Assembly (NCBI GenBank): GCA_020633125.1
Contig: JACKEH010000034.1
Span: 1-47,899 of the forward strand
DNA: 47,899 nt
Direction of reading: 5' to 3'
Origin: Sandaracinus sp.
Lineage (GTDB): Bacteria > Myxococcota_A > Polyangia > Polyangiales > Houyiibacteriaceae
Positions 1 to 7,630 of the stretch are shown here, one piece after another. The position numbers were made by a program, and so were the translations under genes. The notes beneath the pieces are model-generated. The model was not told the DNA's origin and did no database searches. It was given only the letters and a program-made list of their open reading frames with translations. The first letter of the stretch is position 1. Every line of letters begins with the position of its first letter.

Positions 1-1357
1 GGTTCAGCAGGTGAAGATCCATGTCGGTGCGCGAGGTGTTCCAGAACATCTCGATGCGCAGGCCCTCGTCGACGACGGCTCGCACGAGCGTGGTGCAGGT
101 CGCGGTCTGACCGTCTTCGTCGCTCACCGTGATGTCGACCGGGAACTCACCCGCGAGGTCGGGCATGAAGGTGAAGGGCAAGGTGCCCGGCACGTCGATG
201 CGCGAGCTGCCGGTGAAGGCCGCGGCCGAACCGTCGGGGCGGCTCGCGAGCATCCAGCGCGCGTTCACGGAGAGGCCGTCGTCCTGCACGCCCATGCTCC
301 ACGTGATGTTGGTGAGCGGGCGGCCTTCGACGACCTCCGGGCACATCAGCGTCGGCGGGGTCGGGGTGCCGATCACGGTCACGATGCACTCCGAGGAGAG
401 GCCGTCGGTATCCGTCGCGCGGTAGAGCAGCTCGTGCACGCCCTGGCGCTGCGGCGTGAGCGTCGCGCGGTTCATCGCCGGGCGAAGCATGAGGTCGTCG
501 GTGCGCGGCGGTGTCGCGAGAATCTCCCACTCGTGACGGGCGATCGACGTGTCGTCGCGGACGGGGAGGTTCACGGAGAAGGGCTGCCGCGTCGGCGCCA
601 TGAAGGGCGCGTCCGGGCAGTCGATCACCGGCGGCGCCGTGAGACGCACGCGCGCATCGCAGCTGTCGGTCATGCCGAAGACGTCGGTCACGACGAGGCG
701 CAGCACGTAGCGCCCCGCGGTGTCGCCGAGGAAGACGGGCATCGCGACGTCGATGGGGTTGAGGCTCGTGAACGATCCCATCGGGCTGCTGGCGACGGTC
801 CATGCGAACTGCACGTCGCCGTCGTCGTCGAAGCCGGCGCCGGGAATCACGAGCTCGGTGTCGGCGGGTGCGAGGAGCTCTTCGCTCGGGCAGACCGCGA
901 CGGGCGGGCCAGCCACGACGGCGACCACGCTCTCGCAGGTCACGACCTGACCGACGGCGTCGACGGCCTCGAAGACGAAGCGGTAGCGACCGGGGAGGTC
1001 GCCCGCGACGCTCGTCATCATCGAGCGCTCGTCGTCGATCGTGGGGCGCGAGCCGGCGGGTTGCTCGGTGACGGTCCAGCGACCCTCGACGAAGCGGCCT
1101 TCGATCACGGCGGCGAAGATGCCGACCGGAACGCCGGGGCGCGTGGAGACGGGCTCGGAGCATTCGATGTCGAAAGGCACGCCGGAGTCGGTGCCCGCGT
1201 CGAAGAGCGGCGGTGCGTCGCGACCTCCCCCATCGAAGGGACCACCGTCGGGACGAACGACCGAACCATCACTCTCTTCACCGGTCGTCAGCGCGGAGCG
1301 AGCTCCACAACCGCCGAGGACCGCGAGCACGACCACACCTAGTACCCCCGGTCGCAA
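1..1357 (-). CDS. Ig/PKD-like repeat lipoprotein, C-terminus cut by window edge
   Basis: Predicted secreted lipoprotein; 452 residues are visible and the frame runs off the left edge. With a TTG start at 1357 the protein begins MRPGVLGVVVLAVLGGCG, a short signal peptide with lipobox LGGC. An Asp/Gly-rich linker follows, then about four Ig/PKD-like modules of roughly 95 residues, each opening near a Cys-Pro pair (VCPSEE, DCPDAP, MCPEV) and closing with another Cys, as expected for disulfide-stapled surface beta-sandwiches. The visible part ends RIEMFWNTSRTDMDLHLLN, a motif I associate with myxobacterial surface proteins. The first six codons lie inside the right-hand-facing inverted repeat of the 1339-1507 element. 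A GTG at 1336 is possible but would leave no basic n-region. Function unknown. Confidence 0.75.
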   Translation of the reverse strand, partial: MRPGVLGVVVLAVLGGCGARSALTTGEESDGSVVRPDGGPFDGGGRDAPPLFDAGTDSGVPFDIECSEPVSTRPGVPVGIFAAVIEGRFVEGRWTVTEQPAGSRPTIDDERSMMTSVAGDLPGRYRFVFEAVDAVGQVVTCESVVAVVAGPPVAVCPSEELLAPADTELVIPGAGFDDDGDVQFAWTVASSPMGSFTSLNPIDVAMPVFLGDTAGRYVLRLVVTDVFGMTDSCDARVRLTAPPVIDCPDAPFMAPTRQPFSVNLPVRDDTSIARHEWEILATPPRTDDLMLRPAMNRATLTPQRQGVHELLYRATDTDGLSSECIVTVIGTPTPPTLMCPEVVEGRPLTNITWSMGVQDDGLSVNARWMLASRPDGSAAAFTGSSRIDVPGTLPFTFMPDLAGEFPVDITVSDEDGQTATCTTLVRAVVDEGLRIEMFWNTSRTDMDLHLLN

Positions 1358-1507
1358 GTTCGTTCCGGATATCCGCGGCCCTCGACGCGGATATCGCTCG
1401 CCGACCTCCTCGAATAGGCTTCGGCCTGTCCTTCGTCGGTGCGGCAAACGACCTCCACGCCGATCATCCACGGCAACCCGGGACGAACTTACGACCGGGG
1501 GTACTAG
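1339..1507. mobile_element. MITE-like 169-bp element with 30-bp inverted repeats
   Basis: Two 30-base ends, 1339-1368 and 1478-1507, are inverted copies matching at 28 of 30 positions. Both outer ends read CTAG, so CTAG could be a 4-bp target duplication (IS5-type elements use YTAR targets) or part of the terminal repeat. The interior has no plausible gene. It holds a perfect 10-bp hairpin (1368-1377 with 1386-1395, GATATCCGCG) and a small aggc-ttcg-gcct hairpin near 1412. This is what a non-autonomous transposon (MITE) or a folded repetitive element would look like. No relative is seen elsewhere in the window, so mobility is inference. Confidence 0.6.
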
Positions 1508-1684
1508 CCAAGCGCGCATGGGGGCGGAGCATGCCACCGGAAAACCCTGACGCCAAAGGGGGAGCGCACAACGCGTTTGCGTCGGCTTCTGGCAGCGCTC
1601 GGTGACGACTTCGTCGAGCGCGTGGAAACCCTCGTCTGGCGGTCTCCCGGCGCTCCGGAAGCCGCGGAAGGCCGTTCGGAGCCC
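1358..1684. other. 327-bp intergenic stretch
   Basis: Between the truncated lipoprotein and the frameshifted lipoprotein. Positions 1358-1507 are the inner part of the MITE-like element. In 1508-1684 I see no gene, no clear terminator with a T-run and no promoter I would defend. Confidence 0.5.
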
Positions 1685-3075
1685 TCAGCGGGGCCTGGGG
1701 ATGGCGACGACGTCGCGGCGGTTGGGGTGCTCGGCCGCGGTCCAGAGGCGGTCGCGTGGGTCGCGGTAGAGGTCTTCGGCGCCGTAGACCCAGTGCACGC
1801 TGGTGGTTCCCGCAGGGGTCGCGCGGTAGAGGCGGCCGTTGCTGCCGTCCTGGCTCGAGCTCGAGAGGTACCAAGCGTCGCCGACACGCGTCGTGCCTTG
1901 GACGCGCGTCTGACCGGCGAGGGCGGCGCCGACGGCCCAAGCGCGGTCGCCTTCGACGCGCAGCTCGTCGCCGTCGAGGAGCCACGCGACGACCTTTCCG
2001 TTGGCGTCGTCGGCGCGATACTCGGCGACCGCGAGCGCGGGTTGGCCGCCGACTTCGGAGACCGCGACCGACGAGAAACGCGCGTTGCAGCCGCCCGCGT
2101 TCACCCAACGCCCGATCCGCGGGACGACGTAGCGGTAGCCGTGCGCGTCGGCGCGCCCACCCGCGATTCCGATGCGGGTGGTGTCGTCCGTGTTCGCGAC
2201 CTCGGCGATGCGCGAGAGATCGTAGACCCGCAGGCCACGCGAGGTGTCGGCGACGTAGAGCAGGTCTCCGACCCACGCGATGCCGCCGGCATGGAGCGCG
2301 CCGCCGCCGTCGTACTCGGCGGGGCCGAAGCCGCGCGCCGTGTCCTCCGGATCGACGAGCAAGAGATGGCGGTAGCGAGGGTTCGCCAGATCGGAGACGT
2401 CGACCAGCGAGAGCCGCGCGCCGCGCGTCGGGCGAGCGTCGGTCTTGTGGTACCAGCTCACGAGCAACGACGAGCCTTGGCCCGTGATGCCCTGCGGGTA
2501 CCAATAGTCGACCGCGTCGTCGCCGGTGTTCCAACGAAAGCCCACGGGGGAGAGCCCGGAGAGGCGGGTGCGGGTTTCGCTCGTCAGGCCCGCGCGGCCG
2601 GTGCGGTTGAGCTGGCCGAGGACCTGCGTGAGCGTGCGGTGCCCGCCGAGGCCGGCGGTGCCAAGGCGATCGAGGAGCGCGTCCGCGCGCGCACGTCCTT
2701 CCTCGAACGAGCTCTCGGCGCGAGCGCGAAGGCGCACTCGTCGAGCGTGCGAAGGCGGCCGACGCTCGTGGTGACGGACTCGCAGGGCGTGGTCGTGCAG
2801 CGCGGAGGTGGGCCCGCGTCGGGCGGTCCGGCGTCGACAAGAACGTCCGCGTCGATCGGCACCTCCGCGTCGAGGGGGACCTCGGCGTCTTCCTCCACGA
2901 GCGCGTCGGCCGGCGTCGACGCGTCGGTGCTCGCGTCTCGAGCGGCGTCGACCGCGCGGACGCTCGCGTCGGGCTCGCCCAGGCCGCCTCCGCCACATGC
3001 GGGCAGCAGCCAAGCGGGCGCAACGAGCGCGAGGGCGACCAGGAGTTGGTCGCTTCGAGACGAAGAACGGAGCAC
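1685..3075 (-). CDS. secreted propeller-like lipoprotein, interrupted by a -1 frameshift
   Basis: Starts at 3075 as MLRSSSRSDQLLVALALV and continues to a lipobox LLPACGGG, then an Asp/Ala-rich linker. Near 2719-2721 the frame shifts: upstream reads DECAFALAP, downstream reads AESSFEEGRARADALLDRLG in another frame. One missing G would restore a continuous protein of about 463 residues. The downstream part has propeller-like pieces (YWYPQGITGQGSSLLVSWYH, LSLVDVSDLANPRYRHLLLV, YVADTSRGLRVYDLS) and ends VVAIPRPR. Both parts keep normal codon use and no second lesion is visible, so this is either an assembly error or a recent mutation. It lies 41 bp downstream of the M1 aminopeptidase on the same strand. 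Probable extracellular anchored protein of unknown ligand. Confidence 0.7.
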
Positions 3076-3116
3076 GTCGTGTCATCGTGCACCCGGCGTG
3101 CCCGGCGAACGAAGGC

Positions 3117-5672
3117 TCAGCTCTTCGCTTCGATCTTCTCGAGGCGTTCGGTGAGTCGACGGACCTGCTTCTCGAGCTCTTCGACGCGCTTGTCGTTCTC
3201 GGACGTCGTGCCTTCGCCGCGGTCGAGCACCCGCAGGCGCCGATCGAAACGCACCCGCTCCTGGGGCGTGAGGCGGAGGCGGTAGGTCTCGAGCGCGTCG
3301 CGTGCTTCGCGACCGCGACCGATCGTGAGCGCCACGGCGGCCGCGTCGCGGACCTTCGGGCTCTCGTCGCGCAGCAGATCGCGCAGCGCCTCGATCGCGC
3401 GCTCGCGCGCCGCGTCCTTCGCGTGACGCAACAACACGCCGACTCCCTGCACCGCGTGCGGGCGCGCCTTGCTGGGCAGACGACCCGGACGGGCACGATC
3501 GAGCAAGCTCGAGAGCGCGTCTTCGTGCCGTGTCTGCGCGAGCGCGCGCAGCGCACCGCCCTGCGCGAAGCTTCCGAAGCTCGCGCGGTCGGCCGCGGTC
3601 ACGAGGTGCGCGAAGGGCGCCGCTTCGCGTTGTTGGCCGAGGCCTTCCCACGCGGCTTCCGCGGCGCGCGGCGGCAACCCCGCTTCGAGGCGGCGCTCGA
3701 GCGTCTCGACGACGCGCGAATCGCGGAAGGTCGCGAGCGCGCGCATCAGCGCGGCGAGGCTCTGCGGCTCGTCGTGCTCCTTGGCGAGGGCGAGCAACGC
3801 TTCGAGCGCGGGCTCGCTCTTCGCTTCGGCGAGCGTCTCGGCCAACACGGTGCGCACGCCCCAGACCTTCTCGCGACGGAACGCGGCCGCGACCGCGTCG
3901 ACGCCGGCGCGCCGACCGTCCTTGCAGAGCGCGCGGGCTGCGAGCAGGCGGCCCCAGACGTCGTCGTGCTCGAGCTGCGCGCGAAGACGCGCGTCGCCCA
4001 CGTCGAGCTCGAGGTCGTGCAGCACCTTCAGGTCGGGATCCACGCGAACTCGCTCCGGCTCCTTCGCCATCGGGATCACCGTGGTCAGGCGCTCGCCGTC
4101 GAAACGCACGGTGCGGACGTGGCGCTCTCCGTCGATCCACCACGCGAGGTCGAGCGTGAGATCGAAGCGCGCCGCGTCCTTCTTGCCCGTCGAGCAACGC
4201 TGCGTGAGCTCGAAGGTGCCTTCGTTGCGCTTGCCGTCCCAACGAAAGCGTCCGTCGAGCTTCGGGTAGCCGGCTTGGTGCAGCCAACGATCGAAGAACG
4301 CCGCGAGCGAGCGGCCCGAGGCTTCTTCGAGCACGCGACGGAAGTCGTCGGTCTCGACCAAGCCTCCGGCGTGCCGCTGCAGGTACGTCGCGACCGCGGG
4401 CCAGAAGGTCTCGTCGCCGAGCATCTTGCGCAGCATGTGGATGCGCCACGCGGCCCCCGGGTAGAGGTGGTGGTCGTACATGTCCCAGCTCGAATCGAAG
4501 CGGCGCGTGACGATCGGGCGCGCGTAGCGCTCGTCGCTCTCCTTCATGTACGCGCGCGCGTCGGCCCAGAGGTCGAAGTGGGCGAGGTCGAGGTCGCGTT
4601 CTTCTTCGAGCCAGACGCTCTCCATGTACGTCGCCCAACCTTCCTTCAGCCACGCGTGCGCGTAGTCGCGGCAGACCACGAGGTCGCCGAACCACGTGTG
4701 CGCCATCTCGTGGAGGTTGATGACGTCGAGGAGCTGCCGTTCCTCGGACTCGAGCGCGTCGTCGAGGAGGAAGCGGTCGTCCCAGGTGACGAGCGAGATG
4801 TTCTCCATCGCGCCGCCGATGCCGGGCACGGCGAGCTGGAAATACTTCGGGTAGGGGTAGGGCACGCCGAGGCGCTTCGGGATCCAACGCAACATCTCGG
4901 CGGTGTGGCGAAACGATCGCTCGAGGTGCTTCTCGTCGAAGAGCGACGAGGGCGCGTAACAGGCGATGGGCACGCCGTCGACCTCGCCGCCATCCCAGCG
5001 CACGAAATCGCCGACCGCGAAGCACGTGAGGTAGCTCGGGCAACGCTGCTCGAGCACCCACTCGCTGGTCGCGAGGTCGCCTTCGGTCGTCTTGCCGACG
5101 AGCTTTCCGTTGGCGAGCGCGGTGAGCGAGGCCTCCGCGGTGATGCGAATGCGCAGCGTGGGGCGCACCGCGGGGAGGTCGACGGTGCAGAGCCAATGAC
5201 GCGCGCGCTCGGTCTCGTGATCGGAGGCGACGAAACGCGCGGCGTTCGGGTCGTTCTTCGTCGGACCGGAGAAGAGCAGACCGCTCTTCGGCTCGATCAC
5301 GTGGTAACGAAGGCGGACCTCGCGCTCTTCGCCCTTGGCGAAAGGACGCTCGAAGGTCAGCGAGAGCTTGGCGTCGTCGTAGCTGCTGCGGACGCCATCC
5401 CCTTCGACGCTCAGCTCGAGCAGGTCGAGGCCGTGAAAGTCGATCGAGTCCACGCCCGCGTCGTTGGCGCGCAGGCGGTGCACGAGCTCCACGTCGACGC
5501 GGCGGGCGTCGAGGTCGACGCGCAGGTGAAGGTCGAGGTGCACTGGCTCGAGGCGAAGCTCGGGCGCGTAGTGGCGGTGGGCGTCGGACGACGCGAACTC
5601 GCCGGCGCTGCCCTTCTCGCGGGCGTGAAGGTCGAGGAAGGCGGTGCGGCGGTCGGCGTTCAACAGCGTCAT
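3117..5672 (-). CDS. M1 family zinc aminopeptidase with HEAT-like C-terminal region
   Basis: 851 residues from ATG 5672 (MTLLNADRRTAFLDLHAR). The M1 hallmarks are complete: exopeptidase motif GGAMENIS near residue 285 and the zinc site HEMAH near 320, followed by 18 residues and the third ligand Glu in WLKEGWATY. The catalytic Tyr is probably in the DMYDHHLYPGAAWR segment. The order fits the family: N-terminal beta domain, thermolysin-like domain, then from about 560 alpha-helical HEAT-like repeats (LRALAQTRHEDALSSLLD, RERAIEALRDLLRDES). The protein ends in a short charged coiled coil (EELEKQVRRLTERLEKIEA). There is no signal peptide, so it is probably a cytosolic aminopeptidase releasing N-terminal residues. 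The frame stays open upstream to 6449, but that extension is Arg-rich shadow overlapping the plus-strand genes. Confidence 0.93.
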   Translation of the reverse strand: MTLLNADRRTAFLDLHAREKGSAGEFASSDAHRHYAPELRLEPVHLDLHLRVDLDARRVDVELVHRLRANDAGVDSIDFHGLDLLELSVEGDGVRSSYDDAKLSLTFERPFAKGEEREVRLRYHVIEPKSGLLFSGPTKNDPNAARFVASDHETERARHWLCTVDLPAVRPTLRIRITAEASLTALANGKLVGKTTEGDLATSEWVLEQRCPSYLTCFAVGDFVRWDGGEVDGVPIACYAPSSLFDEKHLERSFRHTAEMLRWIPKRLGVPYPYPKYFQLAVPGIGGAMENISLVTWDDRFLLDDALESEERQLLDVINLHEMAHTWFGDLVVCRDYAHAWLKEGWATYMESVWLEEERDLDLAHFDLWADARAYMKESDERYARPIVTRRFDSSWDMYDHHLYPGAAWRIHMLRKMLGDETFWPAVATYLQRHAGGLVETDDFRRVLEEASGRSLAAFFDRWLHQAGYPKLDGRFRWDGKRNEGTFELTQRCSTGKKDAARFDLTLDLAWWIDGERHVRTVRFDGERLTTVIPMAKEPERVRVDPDLKVLHDLELDVGDARLRAQLEHDDVWGRLLAARALCKDGRRAGVDAVAAAFRREKVWGVRTVLAETLAEAKSEPALEALLALAKEHDEPQSLAALMRALATFRDSRVVETLERRLEAGLPPRAAEAAWEGLGQQREAAPFAHLVTAADRASFGSFAQGGALRALAQTRHEDALSSLLDRARPGRLPSKARPHAVQGVGVLLRHAKDAARERAIEALRDLLRDESPKVRDAAAVALTIGRGREARDALETYRLRLTPQERVRFDRRLRVLDRGEGTTSENDKRVEELEKQVRRLTERLEKIEAKS

Positions 5673-5750
5673 GGGCGGCGGATTCGTAGCAGATTTGCGA
5701 CGGTGTCGGCGTAGGCTGGCCTCGGCTTCGTGAGGGAGGACAGGGAACGG

Positions 5751-5948
5751 ATGCGAAGGTGGATCGCGGGATGGGGTGTTTGGTGGCTCGTCGGGGCGAC
5801 GCGGGTGTGCGCGGACGTGCCGCCGGTGCCCGAGGAACCCGGCTGGGACGAGACGCCGCTGCCCATGCCCGAAGAGGTCTTCGTGCTCGTCGCCCTGGTC
5901 GCGGCGATCGTCGTGATCGCGCGGTGGCGACGCGTGAGGGCGGCGTGA
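5751..5948 (+). CDS. small membrane protein, signal peptide plus one helix
   Basis: 65 residues from ATG 5751 (MRRWIAGWGVWWLVGATRVC). A purine-rich stretch lies just upstream, and a GTG at 5730 would add seven residues. An N-terminal hydrophobic segment ends near ADVPP. An acidic Pro-rich stretch (PPVPEEPGWDETPLPMPEE) follows, then one strong membrane helix (VFVLVALVAAIVVIA) and a basic cytoplasmic tail RWRRVRAA. The topology is N-terminus exported and C-terminus inside. The stop overlaps the GTG of the next gene in GTGA, so the two are translationally coupled and probably work together. No family recognised. Confidence 0.6.
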   Translation: MRRWIAGWGVWWLVGATRVCADVPPVPEEPGWDETPLPMPEEVFVLVALVAAIVVIARWRRVRAA

Positions 5949-7003
5949 CGGAGTTGGATCTCGAGGCGCTCGCGCGCGACTACGAGTGGACCTCGATGCG
6001 TTTCGACGGAGGCGACGCCACCGAGCGCGCGACGGGGCGGCTCGTTCGCATCGAGCGCACGCGGGACTCGGCGTTTCTTTCGCCCTTCGAGCGGGCGGCG
6101 ATCGCGCGACGCGTCGCGGAGCTGGCGGACCCGCGGGTGTTGCCGGTGCTGCGCACCGAGCCTTGGATCGTCGCGCGCGCACGCGAGACGTCGTTGCCGC
6201 TGGCGGCGTGCTTCGATGCCGCGCTCGAGTTGCTCGACGCCGCGCAACGCGTCGAGGCCGGTGGGCTCGGGGTCGCGCGCCTCCAGGCCGAGAGGGTCGA
6301 CGACGGGTTTCGGGTGTGGGTGGAGCCTTCGTCTCGCGCTCGGCCGCCCGAGCCAGAGGCGCTCGGCCGCGCGTTCGGTTGGCTTCTAGGGGCGCTCGAT
6401 CGGGTGGTGGGCACGAAGAAGCTGCGCAGCAAGCTGAGGCAGCCGTCATCCGTGTCCGCGGCGGCTCGCGCGTGGGCGGAGCACGCCTCGCCGAGCGGTG
6501 TCGCGCGTGCCGCGACGATCGAGGACGTGCCGTACGGTCCGGGTCCTCTGCCCGATCTCGACGCGGCGGAGCGGGTGGGCGAGGCGCTCTGGGCCGCGTC
6601 TCCCGGAGACCCCGACGTCGGTGTCGAGCTCGCGGCGATTCACCACCACTTCGGCTGTGTGGCGTGGGCGGAGGGCGCGCTCGACGAGGCGGAGCGACGG
6701 CTGGAGCGGGCTCTCGAGCTCTACCCGTCCGCGCGAAACCTCACGACCCGTGCCCTGCTCGCACGGCGACAGGGCGACGAGGGGCTCGAGGCCGAGCTCC
6801 TGGATCGCGAGCCGGCACCGTCGCTCTCGATGCGCGTGGACGACGCGGCGCGCCACCTGTGCGCGCGTGCGAGCTCGCTCGCGCGACGCGGTCGGGTCGT
6901 CGAAGCGATGCAGCTGCTCGCGTACGACGACTGGATCTCGGACCACGGCCCGAGCGCCGCGTGGCTCGCGAGCTTTCGGGCCCGCTACGCGCCGGAGGGG
7001 TGA
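5945..7003 (+). CDS. hypothetical protein with TPR-like C-terminal half
   Basis: 352 residues from GTG 5945 (VTELDLEALARDYEWTSMRF), sharing GTGA with the stop of the small membrane protein. The N-terminal 180 residues are acidic and helical with no motif I recognise. The C-terminal half has tetratricopeptide-like helices (EGALDEAERRLERALELYPS, TRALLARRQGDEGLEAELL, RRGRVVEAMQLLAYDDW). No signal peptide or membrane segment is present, so it is probably cytosolic or docked on the coupled membrane protein. The protein could be a scaffold; no catalytic residues are evident. Confidence 0.7.
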   Translation: MTELDLEALARDYEWTSMRFDGGDATERATGRLVRIERTRDSAFLSPFERAAIARRVAELADPRVLPVLRTEPWIVARARETSLPLAACFDAALELLDAAQRVEAGGLGVARLQAERVDDGFRVWVEPSSRARPPEPEALGRAFGWLLGALDRVVGTKKLRSKLRQPSSVSAAARAWAEHASPSGVARAATIEDVPYGPGPLPDLDAAERVGEALWAASPGDPDVGVELAAIHHHFGCVAWAEGALDEAERRLERALELYPSARNLTTRALLARRQGDEGLEAELLDREPAPSLSMRVDDAARHLCARASSLARRGRVVEAMQLLAYDDWISDHGPSAAWLASFRARYAPEG

Positions 7004-7012
7004 GCCAGCGGC

Positions 7013-7558
7013 TCAGCGCGCCGCCCACGCGACGAAGCCTTCGAGCATCTGGCTCAGCAGCTCGGCCGTGGCTTCCTGGAGCTTGCCCTCGGCGTCGAAA
7101 CGCGACGCCACGCTGCCGATGCAGATCTCGGGCTGCGGGTAGATCTCCGCGAGCATGGCCATCAACACGACCTTGAGGTGCTGCTGCCCACGCGCGGTGC
7201 CGATCACGCCGGGCGACGCGCCGAGGACCGCGACGGGCTTGTGTTTGAACACGCTCTGGTAGCCGGGGCGCGAGGCCCAATCGAGCGCGTTCTTCAGCGG
7301 ACCCGGGATCGAGTAGTTGTACTCGGGCGAGACGATCACGACTCCGTCGGCTTCCGCGATCGCGTCCTTGAGCGCCTTCACCGGCGCAGGCTCGTTCGTG
7401 AGCTGATCGGCGTCGAACATCGGCACGTCGCGCCAGTCGTGAATCGTGAGCGTGGTGCCCTGCGGCACGAGCGAGGTCATCGCGCGAAGGACGGCGGTGT
7501 TGTGCGAGCCGGCACGAAGGCTGCCGGAGAGGCCGAGGAGCTTCATGCGCTTGGGCAT
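7013..7558 (-). CDS. NADPH-dependent FMN reductase (flavodoxin-like fold)
   Basis: 181 residues from ATG 7558 (MPKRMKLLGLSGSLRAGSHN). ATG 7546 or TTG 7582 are alternative starts. The phosphate-binding loop GLSGSLRAGSHN at the N-terminus and the flavin-contacting SPEYNYSIPG near residue 76, followed by PLKNALDWASRP, are diagnostic of the NADPH-dependent FMN reductase / NAD(P)H quinone reductase family. The length fits (about 180). It is expected to reduce FMN or a quinone with NADPH in the cytosol. It lies 72 bp downstream of the di-heme lipoprotein gene on the same strand, so it may be cotranscribed with it; a functional link is inference. Confidence 0.9.
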   Translation of the reverse strand: MPKRMKLLGLSGSLRAGSHNTAVLRAMTSLVPQGTTLTIHDWRDVPMFDADQLTNEPAPVKALKDAIAEADGVVIVSPEYNYSIPGPLKNALDWASRPGYQSVFKHKPVAVLGASPGVIGTARGQQHLKVVLMAMLAEIYPQPEICIGSVASRFDAEGKLQEATAELLSQMLEGFVAWAAR

Positions 7559-7630
7559 CGCGCTCGCGAGTACCGGACGCAAGGCGCGTGAGTCGAACGG
7601 ACCGTCGCGCTCCGCGGGAACGATGACCCT

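Noticed and set aside
1685..3075. Two separate genes instead of one frameshifted gene
   Set aside because: The upstream part has lipobox and linker only and the downstream part has no start or signal; one base joins them smoothly.
2808..5714. 968-codon plus-strand open frame opposite the M1 aminopeptidase
   Set aside because: Arg/Ala/Val-rich without motifs; the minus strand carries the full GGAMEN and HEXXH motifs.
5673..6449. N-terminal extension of the M1 aminopeptidase
   Set aside because: The open frame upstream of 5672 is Arg-rich and overlaps two plus-strand genes; the family starts at the ATG chosen.
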